Assembly (NCBI GenBank): GCA_002371825.1
Contig: DFHF01000008.1
Coordinates: forward strand, 45,473 to 109,472
Origin: Ruminococcus flavefaciens
Lineage (GTDB): Bacteria > Bacillota > Clostridia > Oscillospirales > Ruminococcaceae
Length of the DNA: 64,000 bases
Direction: 5' to 3'
The notes under the pieces were generated by a model. It was not told where the DNA came from. It saw only the letters and a list, made by a program, of their open reading frames with translations, and searched no databases. Positions 15,030 to 24,083 of this stretch are shown here, piece after piece (within the stretch, counting starts at the first letter, position 1; each line of letters opens with the position of its first letter). Both the position numbers and the translations under genes were made by a program.

Positions 15030-16213
15030 TCGTGATAGATTATGATAAGATACTTTCCAATAAGATAAAGAATATCAAGCCGTCAGGCATCAGAAAATTC
15101 TTTGATATAGCAGGAACTATGGAGGGGGTCATATCTCTCGGAGTCGGCGAGCCTGATTTCAATACTCCCTGGGTAATAAGAAAGGCCGCTATAAACGTCC
15201 TGGAGAGAAAGCACATCGTATACGGCCCCAACAAGGGACTTGCTCCCCTGAGAAAGGCTATAACCGATAAGATCAAAAGCAAGCACGGCATTGAGTATGA
15301 TCCGGATAAAGAGGTCATAGTTACTGTCGGAGGCTCAGAGGCTATAGACCTTGCCCTCAGAGGAATTATCGATCCCGGTGATGAAGTCCTTGTTGTAGAG
15401 CCTTGCTTTGTCTGCTATGCACCGCTCATCGAGCTTGCAGGCGGAGTTGCAGTACCCGTCCCCACAAGGCTTGAGAACAATTTCAAGCTTACAGTGGAGG
15501 ACCTGAAAGACAAGATAACTCCAAGGACAAAAATGCTGATACTGCCTTTCCCGAATAATCCCACAGGCGCAGTCATGACCCGTGAGGACCTTGAGCCGAT
15601 TGCAGAGCTTCTCCGCAGTACAGATATAATGGTGCTTTCCGATGAGATATACTCTGAACTTACATACGGCAGAAAGCATTTCTCCATCATAGAGCTGGAG
15701 GATATGCGTGAGCGTACCATATATGTAAACGGCTTCTCCAAGGCCTATGCTATGACAGGCTGGAGACTGGGCTATGTTTCCGCTCCTGAGCCTATAATCA
15801 CCCAGATATCCAAGATACATCAGTACGGAATAATGTGCAGTCCGTATATCAGCCAGAATGCAGCTATAGAAGCGCTTACATCCTGCGATAAAGAGGTCAC
15901 TAAAATGGTGGATGAGTACAATATCCGCCGCAAATACCTTGTAAGCGAGTTCAACCGGCTGGGACTTACCTGCTTTGACCCGGAGGGAGCATTCTATGTA
16001 TTCCCGTGCATAAAGAGCACAGGACTTACAAGTGATGAATTCTGCGAGAGACTGCTATATGAGGAAAAAGTTGCAGCTGTTCCCGGAAGTGCTTTCGGAG
16101 CCAGCGGTGAGGGCTATATGCGTATATCCTACGCTTATTCCCTTAAGCACCTTATGGAGGCAATGAGCCGCATAGAGAAATTCCTGAAGAAATTAGAGGC
16201 TGAGAAAAAATGA
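15026..16213 (+). CDS. class I/II pyridoxal-phosphate aminotransferase
   Basis: A 395-residue fold-type-I aminotransferase (aspartate/aromatic or MalY/PatB-like range). The PLP lysine is in NGFSKAYAMTGWRLGYVSAP; others are ISLGVGEPDFNTPW, YGPNKGLAPLRKAI, VTVGGSEAIDLALRG, LPFPNNPTGAVMT, MVLSDEIYSEL and a C-terminal MRISYAYS containing the carboxylate-binding arginine. The start is either TTG 15026, overlapping the lrp stop, or GTG 15032; AAAGGGG lies upstream of both. Pairing with an Lrp regulator is common for this family. The substrate is not readable from sequence. It overlaps ispE by four bases. Confidence 0.9.
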   Translation: MIVIDYDKILSNKIKNIKPSGIRKFFDIAGTMEGVISLGVGEPDFNTPWVIRKAAINVLERKHIVYGPNKGLAPLRKAITDKIKSKHGIEYDPDKEVIVTVGGSEAIDLALRGIIDPGDEVLVVEPCFVCYAPLIELAGGVAVPVPTRLENNFKLTVEDLKDKITPRTKMLILPFPNNPTGAVMTREDLEPIAELLRSTDIMVLSDEIYSELTYGRKHFSIIELEDMRERTIYVNGFSKAYAMTGWRLGYVSAPEPIITQISKIHQYGIMCSPYISQNAAIEALTSCDKEVTKMVDEYNIRRKYLVSEFNRLGLTCFDPEGAFYVFPCIKSTGLTSDEFCERLLYEEKVAAVPGSAFGASGEGYMRISYAYSLKHLMEAMSRIEKFLKKLEAEKK

Positions 16214-17085
16214 GGATAAAGACTGCCGCAAAGATAAATCTTGCTCTCGATGTTACCGGAAGGCTGCCGGACGGCTATCACCTTATTGAAAGTGTATTTC
16301 AGTCTGTCGGGATCTATGACGATGTGACAGTTGAACTTACAGACAGCGGGATCTCTGTATCCTGTGATGTGCCGGAGGACTTCGCAAAGGCTGACCCTAT
16401 CCCCTGCGATGAGAGGAATATCGCATATAAAGCCGCAAAGCTCTTCTTTGAGGAGACCGGATATACCGGAGGCTGCTCCATACATATCATAAAGGGCATA
16501 CCGTCTCAGGCAGGTATGGGCGGAGGCAGCACTGATGCTGCGGCTGTGCTGTACTGCCTTAATGTCCTTACAGGAGCAGGACTTCCTCTTGATAAGCTCT
16601 GCATAACAGGCAAGAAGCTTGGTGCGGATGTGCCATTCTGCCTTACCGGAGGTACTGCCTATGTGGGAGGTATCGGTGAGGCTATAACTCCTCTTCCTGA
16701 TTTCAGCGGACGTATTCTCGTTATCGCAAAGGGCACAGAGGGAGTTTCTACCGGGGAGGCCTATTCCCGTATCGATGCACTGGAAGCGCCTGTCCATCCT
16801 CAGACGGATAAGCTTGTAGATTCGCTGAAAAATGCTCCGGATGAGGCATATAAGTATTTCGGAAATCTCTTTGAGCAGGCTGTTCAGCTTGAGGAGGTAG
16901 ATAAACTTAAATCTGCAATGCTCAACAAGGACGCTCTCAAGGCAAATATGACCGGAAGCGGCAGTGCCGTATTCGGACTTTTCGGATCATATGAAGCTGC
17001 TGAGATATGTGCGGAGAAGCTGAGAAAATGGGGATATTTCGCAAAGGTCTGTGAGACTGCAGACCGGGCTTTTATCGAATCATAA
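16210..17085 (+). CDS. ispE: 4-diphosphocytidyl-2-C-methyl-D-erythritol kinase
   Basis: A 291-residue GHMP kinase that phosphorylates CDP-methylerythritol in the non-mevalonate isoprenoid pathway. It begins with the family's AAKINLALDVTGRLPDGYH, has the ATP loop IPSQAGMGGGSTDAAA, KLGADVPFCLTGGTAYV containing the catalytic aspartate, and the C-terminal MTGSGSAVFGLF. The ATG overlaps the aminotransferase stop (ATGA), indicating translational coupling. A rho-independent terminator follows. Confidence 0.95.
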   Translation: MRIKTAAKINLALDVTGRLPDGYHLIESVFQSVGIYDDVTVELTDSGISVSCDVPEDFAKADPIPCDERNIAYKAAKLFFEETGYTGGCSIHIIKGIPSQAGMGGGSTDAAAVLYCLNVLTGAGLPLDKLCITGKKLGADVPFCLTGGTAYVGGIGEAITPLPDFSGRILVIAKGTEGVSTGEAYSRIDALEAPVHPQTDKLVDSLKNAPDEAYKYFGNLFEQAVQLEEVDKLKSAMLNKDALKANMTGSGSAVFGLFGSYEAAEICAEKLRKWGYFAKVCETADRAFIES

Positions 17086-17120
17086 AGCAGCGGAGCATAA
17101 ACTGAATACTGATTTTCCAC

Positions 17121-17156
17121 GGCCGTTTGAACTATCGTTTGAACGGCCTTTTTATT
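17121..17156 (+). terminator. terminator after ispE
   Basis: GGCCGTT...AACGGCC stem followed by TTTTTATT. Confidence 0.75.
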
Positions 17157-17343
17157 ATGTACAGCATGGGAAACGAGCTTGTATCGCAGTATCTGGTGAG
17201 GGGGATACTGTTCAAATTGTATGGTTTTAAGGACGATATGTCATTGACTTCAAAGGCTTGAAATGATATATTTAAAGCATAGAGCAAAGCTTTTGACACT
17301 GTCCGTAAAAAGGCAGATGAGCAGGTCATCAGCATAAACAGGC
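17157..17343 (+). other. leader region of the Svx-like gene
   Basis: No convincing gene. A promoter TTGACT (17244-17249) and TATATT (17267-17272) with 17-base spacing drives the next gene. A 34-codon plus-strand frame from 17157 and a 67-codon minus-strand frame lack ribosome-binding sites. Confidence 0.5.
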
Positions 17344-17393
17344 CATATATGGCCGGAATACCGCATAATAAAATGAAGAGGGGAGTAAATCAG

Positions 17394-20111
17394 ATGTCAG
17401 GATTGTTCAGGAGAATATCCTCATTGGTATCAGCAGCAGCTATATCAGCCGCAGTTATCCCGTGTGTGCCGTACAGCAATGTTGCGGTTGCAGCGGATTC
17501 TCTAAGTACCCGTGATGTATGGTGTGCAAATGAAGACGTTAACCGCTGGGAGTCGGAGCATTTTCAGTTCATATGGGGCAAAAACGGTCCGGATTCAGCT
17601 AAGGTCACACAGGCATTTCTTGAGGAGAATGCAAAGAATCTTGAAGCCTGCTGGGACGTATACATGAATGAGCTGCATATGGAACCGCCTACGCAGTCTG
17701 TAAATCTAAGGCTTCGTGACGGAAACAAGTATAAGGTGAATTTCTACATCTCAGGTACGGGGCTTTCTCCGTTTTCGGATGACTGGGCGTACATGGGCTA
17801 CGACAATCAGGGATATGCTTTTATGTTCTGCTGCGTGGGTGCAATGCAGAATTCGCCGAACCCTTCATGGGTGCTTCCCCATGAGTTCGGACACGTTGTT
17901 ACAGCTCATCAGCTTGGCTGGAATTCAAACAAATATGTTCAGTCATGGTGGGAGGCCATAGCAAACTGGTACCGTGAGCAGTTCCTCTATTCTGACTACT
18001 ATAAGCAATGGGCAGGTATTACAGGAGTAACAGATTATTTTGAGACATATATGAAGAATCTCTGTTTTACTCCTATACTTGGCCGTGATAATTACGCTTC
18101 ATGGGCATTCCTTCAGTATGTAACGGAAAATCCCGACGGCCTTCCCGGTTACGGAAGCAGCTTTGTAAAGGAGCTTATGCAGCAGGGTAAGGTGGACGAG
18201 TATCCCTATCTTGAAATAGAGAGGATATCAGGAGCTGATATCAAGGAGACTCTCGGTCACTATGCAAAGAGGCTGGCCACCCTTGATCTTGCCCATAAGA
18301 GCGACTACCAGGCCCGTCAGGAGCAGCTTTTCAACAGCGGCGAATGGAACTGGGGAGATATATATACTCTGCTTGAAAAGAGCACAGCTTCAGAGAACTA
18401 TTATACAGTACCCACAGAGCGGGCTCCTCAGCAGTTCGGAGTGAATATAATCCCGCTGGAAGTTACCGGAGATACAGTCACAGTAACACTTGACGGCCTT
18501 ACCAATGTAAAGGGAGCAGACTGGAGAGCCTGTATCGCAGTTGAACAGCGTGACGGCAAAACAAGATATTCAGAGCTTTTCAAGGACGGAGAGACTGCGT
18601 CCATGAATTTCAGCAGTGACTCTGATTCAGCCGCATATCTTACAGTTACTGCAACTCCGGATGAGGACACATGGCAGAAGGTGGGAGTGCAGTATATGCT
18701 CAGTCAGGGAGAGTTCGACGAGACCAATGCACCTTTCCTGGGCAAGACACGCTATCCCTACGGTGTGACCATAGAGGGAGCAGGAATAAAGCAGAGGCGC
18801 TCCGATACAGCTGTATACGGAGGCAGAAGACATTCCAACGGCGGCGGATTTGTAGCAAATACCGCCAGGGTCGATGCGTCCGTATATGTGGGAGAGAATG
18901 CGAGAGTTCTCGGATATGCCACAGTTACCGGAAATGCAAGGATAGACGGCCATGCTACAGTTACGGGCAGTGCCAAGGTATCAGGTAATGCCGTGGTCAC
19001 AGGTCATGCTGTTGTAGCAGAGAGGGCTCAGGTAAGAGATAATGCGATCGTGGCTGACTATGCCGGAGTTATGGGAGATTCTGTCGTTTCTGACAATGCA
19101 AGGGTCATCGAGAGCGGACTTGTGTTCAATAAATATAACGTAAGCGGAAATGCCACTGTGAAGGGTGTGGCTTACGGACTTTCAAATGGTGCCGCAGCAG
19201 GTCAGGCTATGCCGGACGGAGATTATTATGATGATACCGGCAGGACATTGCAGAAGGGGGCTATATTTGGCTGGGAGAGCTATGATAAGTATGCTCAGAA
19301 CCGTCCTTATAAAGACGGACAGTATGCCGGACTGGAATTTGACACCGACAGTACGGATATTGCTGCTGATACCTTCACATCGACCTATGGAATGACTTTC
19401 GGCAGTCCTTCATGGAGTGAAAAGAAAACCAGCGGAAACGGTGTGCTGACATTTAACGGCAGTAATTATCTGGTGGGAGACAGCTCCTACGCAGCCCTCC
19501 ACGACGCAGATTACCAGACAGCAGTTCTGCTCAGGGACAACAATAAGAATACTATTTTCAGATTTGGCGACGATAAGAAGTATATGTCACTTACAGCAGA
19601 GAACGGGAAAATAACATTTGCTATGGACAACGGCAGCGGAGTTCAGTCTGTCACAGCGAATGATGCATACAAGGCCGGAAGCTGGGTAACAGTAAGTGTG
19701 ATACTTTCAGATGATACAGCAAAGCTTGTGGTCAACGACGGAAGCGGAGCAAAGAGTGCTTCCGGAACAGTTACCGCAGACCCTGTGGATATGATAAGCG
19801 ACAGCGCCCGGTATCTGATAGCTGACGGAATGAACGGCTCTATGGATTATTTCAGGGTGAATTTCAAGGAAGTCGCTGAGCCGGAGTATTATTATACTGA
19901 GAGCGAGACTATCCAGCAGAGAGTAACAGGAGACGTCAATGCTGACGGTCTGCTGAATACTGCTGATCTGGTACTTCTTCAGAAATGGCTGCTCTCCGTT
20001 CCGGAAACTCATCTTGCTGACTGGGAAGCCGGCGATATATGTCAGGACGGAAAGCTTGATGCATTTGATCTTACAGCAATGAGAGAGCTCCTTATAGATC
20101 AGGGACTGTGA
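17394..20111 (+). CDS. secreted dockerin metalloprotease, Svx/AvrXca-like, with LamG domain
   Basis: A 905-residue extracellular protein. After a signal peptide (SLVSAAAISAAVIP...AVAA) comes a metallopeptidase-like region of ~350 residues with VLPHEFGHVVTAHQ (HExxH) and WWEAIANWYREQF, resembling DUF6055 and the Svx/AvrXca virulence proteins of plant pathogens. Then follows a hexapeptide-repeat stretch (residues ~480-600, units such as ARVDAS, ARVLGY, ARIDGH) predicting a left-handed beta-helix. A LamG/concanavalin-like sandwich (residues ~640-830) comes next, and finally a dockerin (GDVNADGLLNTADLVLLQKW, DGKLDAFDLTAMRELL). It is therefore likely a cellulosome-bound protease or plant cell-wall protein-active factor. 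The ATG at 17394 has GGGGAG upstream and starts the signal peptide; upstream frame extension has none. Confidence 0.85.
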   Translation: MSGLFRRISSLVSAAAISAAVIPCVPYSNVAVAADSLSTRDVWCANEDVNRWESEHFQFIWGKNGPDSAKVTQAFLEENAKNLEACWDVYMNELHMEPPTQSVNLRLRDGNKYKVNFYISGTGLSPFSDDWAYMGYDNQGYAFMFCCVGAMQNSPNPSWVLPHEFGHVVTAHQLGWNSNKYVQSWWEAIANWYREQFLYSDYYKQWAGITGVTDYFETYMKNLCFTPILGRDNYASWAFLQYVTENPDGLPGYGSSFVKELMQQGKVDEYPYLEIERISGADIKETLGHYAKRLATLDLAHKSDYQARQEQLFNSGEWNWGDIYTLLEKSTASENYYTVPTERAPQQFGVNIIPLEVTGDTVTVTLDGLTNVKGADWRACIAVEQRDGKTRYSELFKDGETASMNFSSDSDSAAYLTVTATPDEDTWQKVGVQYMLSQGEFDETNAPFLGKTRYPYGVTIEGAGIKQRRSDTAVYGGRRHSNGGGFVANTARVDASVYVGENARVLGYATVTGNARIDGHATVTGSAKVSGNAVVTGHAVVAERAQVRDNAIVADYAGVMGDSVVSDNARVIESGLVFNKYNVSGNATVKGVAYGLSNGAAAGQAMPDGDYYDDTGRTLQKGAIFGWESYDKYAQNRPYKDGQYAGLEFDTDSTDIAADTFTSTYGMTFGSPSWSEKKTSGNGVLTFNGSNYLVGDSSYAALHDADYQTAVLLRDNNKNTIFRFGDDKKYMSLTAENGKITFAMDNGSGVQSVTANDAYKAGSWVTVSVILSDDTAKLVVNDGSGAKSASGTVTADPVDMISDSARYLIADGMNGSMDYFRVNFKEVAEPEYYYTESETIQQRVTGDVNADGLLNTADLVLLQKWLLSVPETHLADWEAGDICQDGKLDAFDLTAMRELLIDQGL

Positions 20112-20147
20112 TATAAGCGGTATAACAGAAGTGGGTCTTTAAAGAGA

Positions 20148-20187
20148 ATGCCCCCGGAAAGAAGCAATATCTTTCCGGGGGCATTTG
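20148..20187. terminator. terminator shared by converging genes
   Basis: ATGCCCCCGGAAAGA and its complement TCTTTCCGGGGGCAT form a 15-base-pair stem with a 7-base loop, followed by T-rich sequence on both sides. Confidence 0.8.
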
Positions 20188-20192
20188 TATAA

Positions 20193-21182
20193 TTATTTTT
20201 TTCCGAAAGAGGAGTAAATAAGTTCAGTTATATCGTCACCGTAATTGATGAACATCCTGAGCTGTCCCAGCAGCTCGTTAGCTCTTGAGAGACAGCCGGC
20301 AGGAGTCCTGCCTTTGAAATATCCTGCTTCACTGACATAGTCGATAAGATATCTGACCGCCAGCTCACCCACTGCATAGAGAATACCGTAGTACAGGGAA
20401 TCCAGCTCGTCAGAAGTCAGGATACCTTCCAGACCAGCAGCAAATCCTCTTGTAGCGTCACGGATAGCTGAATCACTGATCGTGCTTCCCTGACAGACTG
20501 AGCGGATAAGATCACCATAATCCACAGCGGGGTATCCGGGAGCGGCAGTATCAAGGTCGATAACCGTCAGCTTGTTTCCGATTATAACATTATCAGTTTT
20601 TGTATCATTGTGAACGTTTCTTTTGGGAAAATCCGCAGTGAAAACCTGAGAAAGGGTATCGCTGAGGCCGCCAAGCTTTGACATAACAGTGCTGTCAATC
20701 TTTTTGATACCGGAATTTCCTACCAGTGATGTCAGGGCAGAGAAGTAATGTCCGAATCTGTGCAGAGGCTCTCCGGCGGGCTTAAGCTTAACGCTTTTTT
20801 CGCTGAGGACACGGATGAAGGTGCCGAAAGCAAGTCCGCAGGAATAATTTACGTTGGTGAGAGGGGAGATATCAGATTCTGCATATGGATACATCCGCCA
20901 TATTGTACCGTCAACATCAGCAAAGTTTTTCCCCTCGCATTCAAGAAAATCCGGTACAGTCACACGCTGCTCACCTGAGCTTTCAAAGGCAGCACTGATC
21001 TTAGCGATATTGTTCATAATTTTTTCCGGAGAAGGGAAAACGCTTCTGTCCACTGACTGAAGGATATATCTTTCACCGCCGCAGCTGCACAGAAAAGTGC
21101 TGTTGATGTGGCCGGACCTTATCTCTTCATATGAGCAGCTGCCGTTTATACCGAAAAGCTGTGGGATACTATTCAGCTCCAT
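20193..21182 (-). CDS. phosphotransferase-family kinase, NahK-like
   Basis: A 329-residue kinase of the APH/choline-kinase fold. GHINSTFLCSCGGERYILQ and VFPSPEKIMNNIAKI match N-acetylhexosamine kinase (NahK)-like proteins. The catalytic loop is VHNDTKTDNVII (HxDxxxxN, with Asp as base), followed by LTVIDLDTAAPG, where IDLDT supplies the Mg-binding aspartate. The substrate is probably a sugar or amino sugar, but no lacto-N-biose phosphorylase or epimerase gene accompanies it. GAGGTG precedes the ATG. It is transcribed after the GNAT gene with a 9-base gap. Confidence 0.8.
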   Translation of the reverse strand: MELNSIPQLFGINGSCSYEEIRSGHINSTFLCSCGGERYILQSVDRSVFPSPEKIMNNIAKISAAFESSGEQRVTVPDFLECEGKNFADVDGTIWRMYPYAESDISPLTNVNYSCGLAFGTFIRVLSEKSVKLKPAGEPLHRFGHYFSALTSLVGNSGIKKIDSTVMSKLGGLSDTLSQVFTADFPKRNVHNDTKTDNVIIGNKLTVIDLDTAAPGYPAVDYGDLIRSVCQGSTISDSAIRDATRGFAAGLEGILTSDELDSLYYGILYAVGELAVRYLIDYVSEAGYFKGRTPAGCLSRANELLGQLRMFINYGDDITELIYSSFGKK

Positions 21183-21191
21183 ATATTCACC

Positions 21192-21650
21192 TCAGACGTT
21201 TTTGATCATCGTATCAAAGCACAGGAAGTCGCCGTTTTCCGTCTCTATGATATTGTAATCAGCAGATATATAGCCTTTTTTCATGTATATAGCCTTTGCC
21301 GGAAGGGAAGAGCTGAGGACTATCTGGCTGTATTTTTTGGCGATCATTTCTTCCGCATGGCTCATAAGAGCTCCGCCGAAGCCTTTTCCCTGATATTCGG
21401 GCAGCACGAAGAATCTGCCGATATCGTTTCCGTCAATAGTGATCGTTCCGGCGGCTTTTCCGTCATCGTCCAGCAGCAGGAAAACCTTTCCTGCGGCGAT
21501 ATCATCTTCTATGTTCCTGATGCTGTGGTGGGCGAGGAAAAAATCCACAGCCCCCTTAGGATAGTACTTCGGATATATGGCATTTATAGTTGTATGGGTA
21601 ATATTCCTGATCGTTTCCAGTTCATCAGGACCGGCTTTTCTTATTTCCAT
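21192..21650 (-). CDS. GNAT-family N-acetyltransferase
   Basis: A 152-residue acetyl-CoA-dependent N-acetyltransferase. The acetyl-CoA loop is FFVLPEYQGKGFGGALMSHAE (Q-x-x-G-x-G), preceded by AAGTITIDG and followed by IYMKKGYISADYNIIE. AGGAG lies before the ATG. The acceptor substrate is unknown. The gene directly precedes the NahK-like kinase. Confidence 0.88.
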   Translation of the reverse strand: MEIRKAGPDELETIRNITHTTINAIYPKYYPKGAVDFFLAHHSIRNIEDDIAAGKVFLLLDDDGKAAGTITIDGNDIGRFFVLPEYQGKGFGGALMSHAEEMIAKKYSQIVLSSSLPAKAIYMKKGYISADYNIIETENGDFLCFDTMIKNV

Positions 21651-21667
21651 TGTTTACTCCTGAAAAA

Positions 21668-21855
21668 CAGGGCGGATTTGATTCCGCCCTTCAGACTGTG
21701 AAAACTATTGCGGAACACCGAGAGCGGCATTCCCTGCAAAGCATCTATGTAAAGCAGACAGATCGTAGGGACGTCCATTTTGGGCGTCCGGGGTTGACAC
21801 CGTTTTATATCTGGCTCTGTTTACAAGGTGCAGGGCGGATAATATCCGCCCTTAG
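21668..21855. repeat. dispersed-repeat-like element with AGGGCGGAT hairpins
   Basis: Two hairpins, AGGGCGGA-tttgat-TCCGCCCT and AGGGCGGATAATATCCGCCCT, bracket ~140 bases that include TAGGGACGTCC with nearby GGGCGTCC. No gene lies inside. It resembles short interspersed repeats and may also terminate the small membrane-protein gene on the minus strand. Confidence 0.45.
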
Positions 21856-21857
21856 TT

Positions 21858-22148
21858 TTATGCAAATATGGTTTTTATTGTGACGGCTATCAGCAGAAGT
21901 CCGAGGATGAAAGCTGCAACAGCAAGGAGCTTGCGGCTCTTCCACTCTCTGACACCGTGTCCGCCCAGCATGAGTGAGATAGCAAATCCCATTATGTACA
22001 TAGGATTGAACGATATCACACCAATCAGATAGAGTATCGCCACAAGCACAGCTACTCCGGCTGATATAAGTTCGACGATAAGTGCGGTTTTCTGGATATT
22101 GCGTTCCTCTTCTTTTTCAAATTTCTTTTCTGCTTTAGTTTTGCCCAT
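21858..22148 (-). CDS. small three-helix membrane protein, unknown
   Basis: A 96-residue protein with a charged N-terminus (KTKAEKKFEKEEERNIQ) and three hydrophobic helices (about residues 22-43, 48-64 and 72-94). No domain recognised. ATGGAGG precedes the ATG. It lies 55 bases downstream of the UPF0210 gene on the same strand and may share its transcript. Confidence 0.75.
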   Translation of the reverse strand: MGKTKAEKKFEKEEERNIQKTALIVELISAGVAVLVAILYLIGVISFNPMYIMGFAISLMLGGHGVREWKSRKLLAVAAFILGLLLIAVTIKTIFA

Positions 22149-22203
22149 GGTGATAAACCTCCATTCTATTTACATCCGGTCATCCGGATAATATAACTTT
22201 TTA

Positions 22204-23562
22204 TCAGTTCTTAAGGCTCTGCATAGGAGCAGGGATACGTCCGCCCCTGTTGATGAACTTAGCTGCGGACTTGTCTCTTATCGGCATTACAGGGCCGCTT
22301 CCGAGGAGGCCGCCGAATTCGAGAGTCTCGCCCTCTTTTCTTCCGATAGCAGGGATAAGTCTTACAGCGGTGGTCTTGGAGTTGACCATACCGATAGCAG
22401 CTTCATCGGCGATGATAGCAGAAATAGTTTCAGGTGAGATATCTCCGGGAACGACTATCATGTCAAGTCCAACAGAGCATACAGCAGTCATAGCCTCCAG
22501 CTTTTCAAGGCTGAGCACACCTGCAACAGCGGCATCTATCATACCTGCGTCCTCTGATACAGGGATGAAAGCTCCGGAGAGGCCTCCGACAGTTGACGAA
22601 GCCATAACTCCGCCCTTCTTTACAGCGTCATTGAGCATAGCGAGGCAGGCTGTGGTGCCGTGAGTACCGCACATTTCAAGTCCCATTTCCTCGATGATAT
22701 GAGCAACGCTGTCACCGATAGCAGGAGTAGGAGCCAGTGAGAGATCGACGATACCGAAGGGTACACCGAGGAGCTCAGAAGCTCTTGCGCCAACCAGCTG
22801 ACCCATACGGGTGATCTTGAAGGCAGTTTTCTTTATGATATCAGCAAGCTCATTGATAGAAGCGTCCGGGTATTTAGTAAGAGCTGCACGAACAACTCCG
22901 GGTCCGGAAACTCCGACGTGTATTTCGCAGTCCGGCTCTCCGACACCGTGGAAAGCTCCTGCCATAAAGGGGTTATCCTCAACGGCATTGCAGAATACGA
23001 CCAGCTTTGCAGGGCCGATGCAGTCACGGTCAGCAGTTCTTTCAGCTGATTCCTTGACTATCTGACCCATGAGCTTTACAGCATCCATATTGATACCGGA
23101 CTTTGTAGAGCCGATATTTACTGATGAGCAGATGTTGTTAGTAACCTCAAGTGCTTCCGGGATAGACTTTATGAGAGCCATATCTCCGGCAGAGAAGCCC
23201 TTATGTACCAGAGCAGAGTAACCTCCTATGAAGTTGACTCCGCAGGTATCAGCGGCTTTCTGAAGAGCTTTTGCGAACTTGACAACATCTCCGCCGGGGC
23301 AGGCAGCAGCCAGCATGGCGATAGGAGTAACGGAAATTCTCTTGTTGACTATCGGGATACCGTATTCCTTTTCGATCTGCTGACCTACAGCAACGAGATT
23401 GCCGGCTTTTGTCACGATCTTGTTGTAGACTTTTTCGCAGGCCTTATCAATATCTGTGTCGATACAGTCGAGAAGGGAAATACCCATTGTGATAGTTCTT
23501 ATATCAAGACATTCGTCCTGGATCATCCTTATGGTTTCCAGTATATTGTAAACGTTAAGCAT
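22204..23562 (-). CDS. UPF0210/PFL-family protein
   Basis: A 452-residue cytosolic protein of the PFL family (UPF0210, formerly DUF711). These share part of the glycyl-radical/PFL-like barrel but have no glycyl-radical loop, and their reaction is not known. Segments seen: ETIRMIQDECLDIRTITMG at the N-terminus, GGYSALVHKGF, SVNIGSTKSGINMDAV, VGVSGPGVVRAAL and GGRIPAPMQSL at the end. It is directly downstream (21 bases) of an ACT-domain gene, the arrangement conserved in Firmicutes. Length is normal. Confidence 0.9.
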   Translation of the reverse strand: MLNVYNILETIRMIQDECLDIRTITMGISLLDCIDTDIDKACEKVYNKIVTKAGNLVAVGQQIEKEYGIPIVNKRISVTPIAMLAAACPGGDVVKFAKALQKAADTCGVNFIGGYSALVHKGFSAGDMALIKSIPEALEVTNNICSSVNIGSTKSGINMDAVKLMGQIVKESAERTADRDCIGPAKLVVFCNAVEDNPFMAGAFHGVGEPDCEIHVGVSGPGVVRAALTKYPDASINELADIIKKTAFKITRMGQLVGARASELLGVPFGIVDLSLAPTPAIGDSVAHIIEEMGLEMCGTHGTTACLAMLNDAVKKGGVMASSTVGGLSGAFIPVSEDAGMIDAAVAGVLSLEKLEAMTAVCSVGLDMIVVPGDISPETISAIIADEAAIGMVNSKTTAVRLIPAIGRKEGETLEFGGLLGSGPVMPIRDKSAAKFINRGGRIPAPMQSLKN

Positions 23563-23583
23563 CTGTGACTTCCTTTCAGCGGC

Positions 23584-23853
23584 TTATATGCTGTGCATTG
23601 AGTTGAAAATATCCTCATGCATTGTATGGATAGAAAGACCAAGCTCATTGCCGAGGGCTGTCATCTTGTCAACGAGTTCGGAGAAATCGCTGTTTATTGC
23701 AGAGATATCCACCAGCATTATCATAGCGAACATATCCTGAAGAACGCTCTGGGTCACCTCTATTACATTTACGTTGAATCCGGCGCAGATACCGCTGACT
23801 TTATGAAGAATACCAACAGTGTCCTTACCGATAACAGTTACAACTGCTCTCAT
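23584..23853 (-). CDS. ACT-domain protein (UPF0237)
   Basis: An 89-residue single ACT domain (AVVTVIGKDTVGILHKVSGI, VNVIEVTQSVLQDMFAMIM). Such stand-alone ACT proteins of the UPF0237/GcvR-like group probably bind an amino acid and act on the partner UPF0210 protein encoded next. CGGAGG precedes the ATG. A perfect-consensus promoter lies upstream. Confidence 0.92.
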   Translation of the reverse strand: MRAVVTVIGKDTVGILHKVSGICAGFNVNVIEVTQSVLQDMFAMIMLVDISAINSDFSELVDKMTALGNELGLSIHTMHEDIFNSMHSI

Positions 23854-23904
23854 AAAAAATACCTCCGTTCAGTTGTCCTGCGGCGATGCCGCATTATTGA
23901 TACA

Positions 23905-23933
23905 ATTATAACACATTATTATTATTGTGTCAA
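23905..23933 (-). promoter_or_regulatory. promoter of the ACT/UPF0210 genes
   Basis: Minus-strand TTGACA (23933-23928) and TATAAT (23910-23905), 17-base spacer ending AATGTGT. Both boxes match the consensus fully. Confidence 0.8.
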
Positions 23934-24020
23934 TGAGTAATTCTGCTCAGAAAGCCGATACTGTCCGGCATGAACTGACAGAAAAAGCGGAGATACGGCA
24001 TATAGTTACATATTGCGTAC

Positions 24021-24048
24021 TTGACAATTTGGCTATATATGGTATAAT
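24021..24048 (+). promoter_or_regulatory. promoter of the carboxypeptidase gene
   Basis: TTGACA (24021-24026) and TATAAT (24043-24048) with a 16-base spacer. Confidence 0.8.
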
Positions 24049-24083
24049 AGTACTAAGACAATGAAAGAAAAAAGGAGCATTTT

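Noticed and set aside
17132..17335. 67-codon minus-strand frame in the ispE/Svx gap
   Set aside because: No ribosome-binding site; overlaps the ispE terminator and the promoter of the Svx-like gene.
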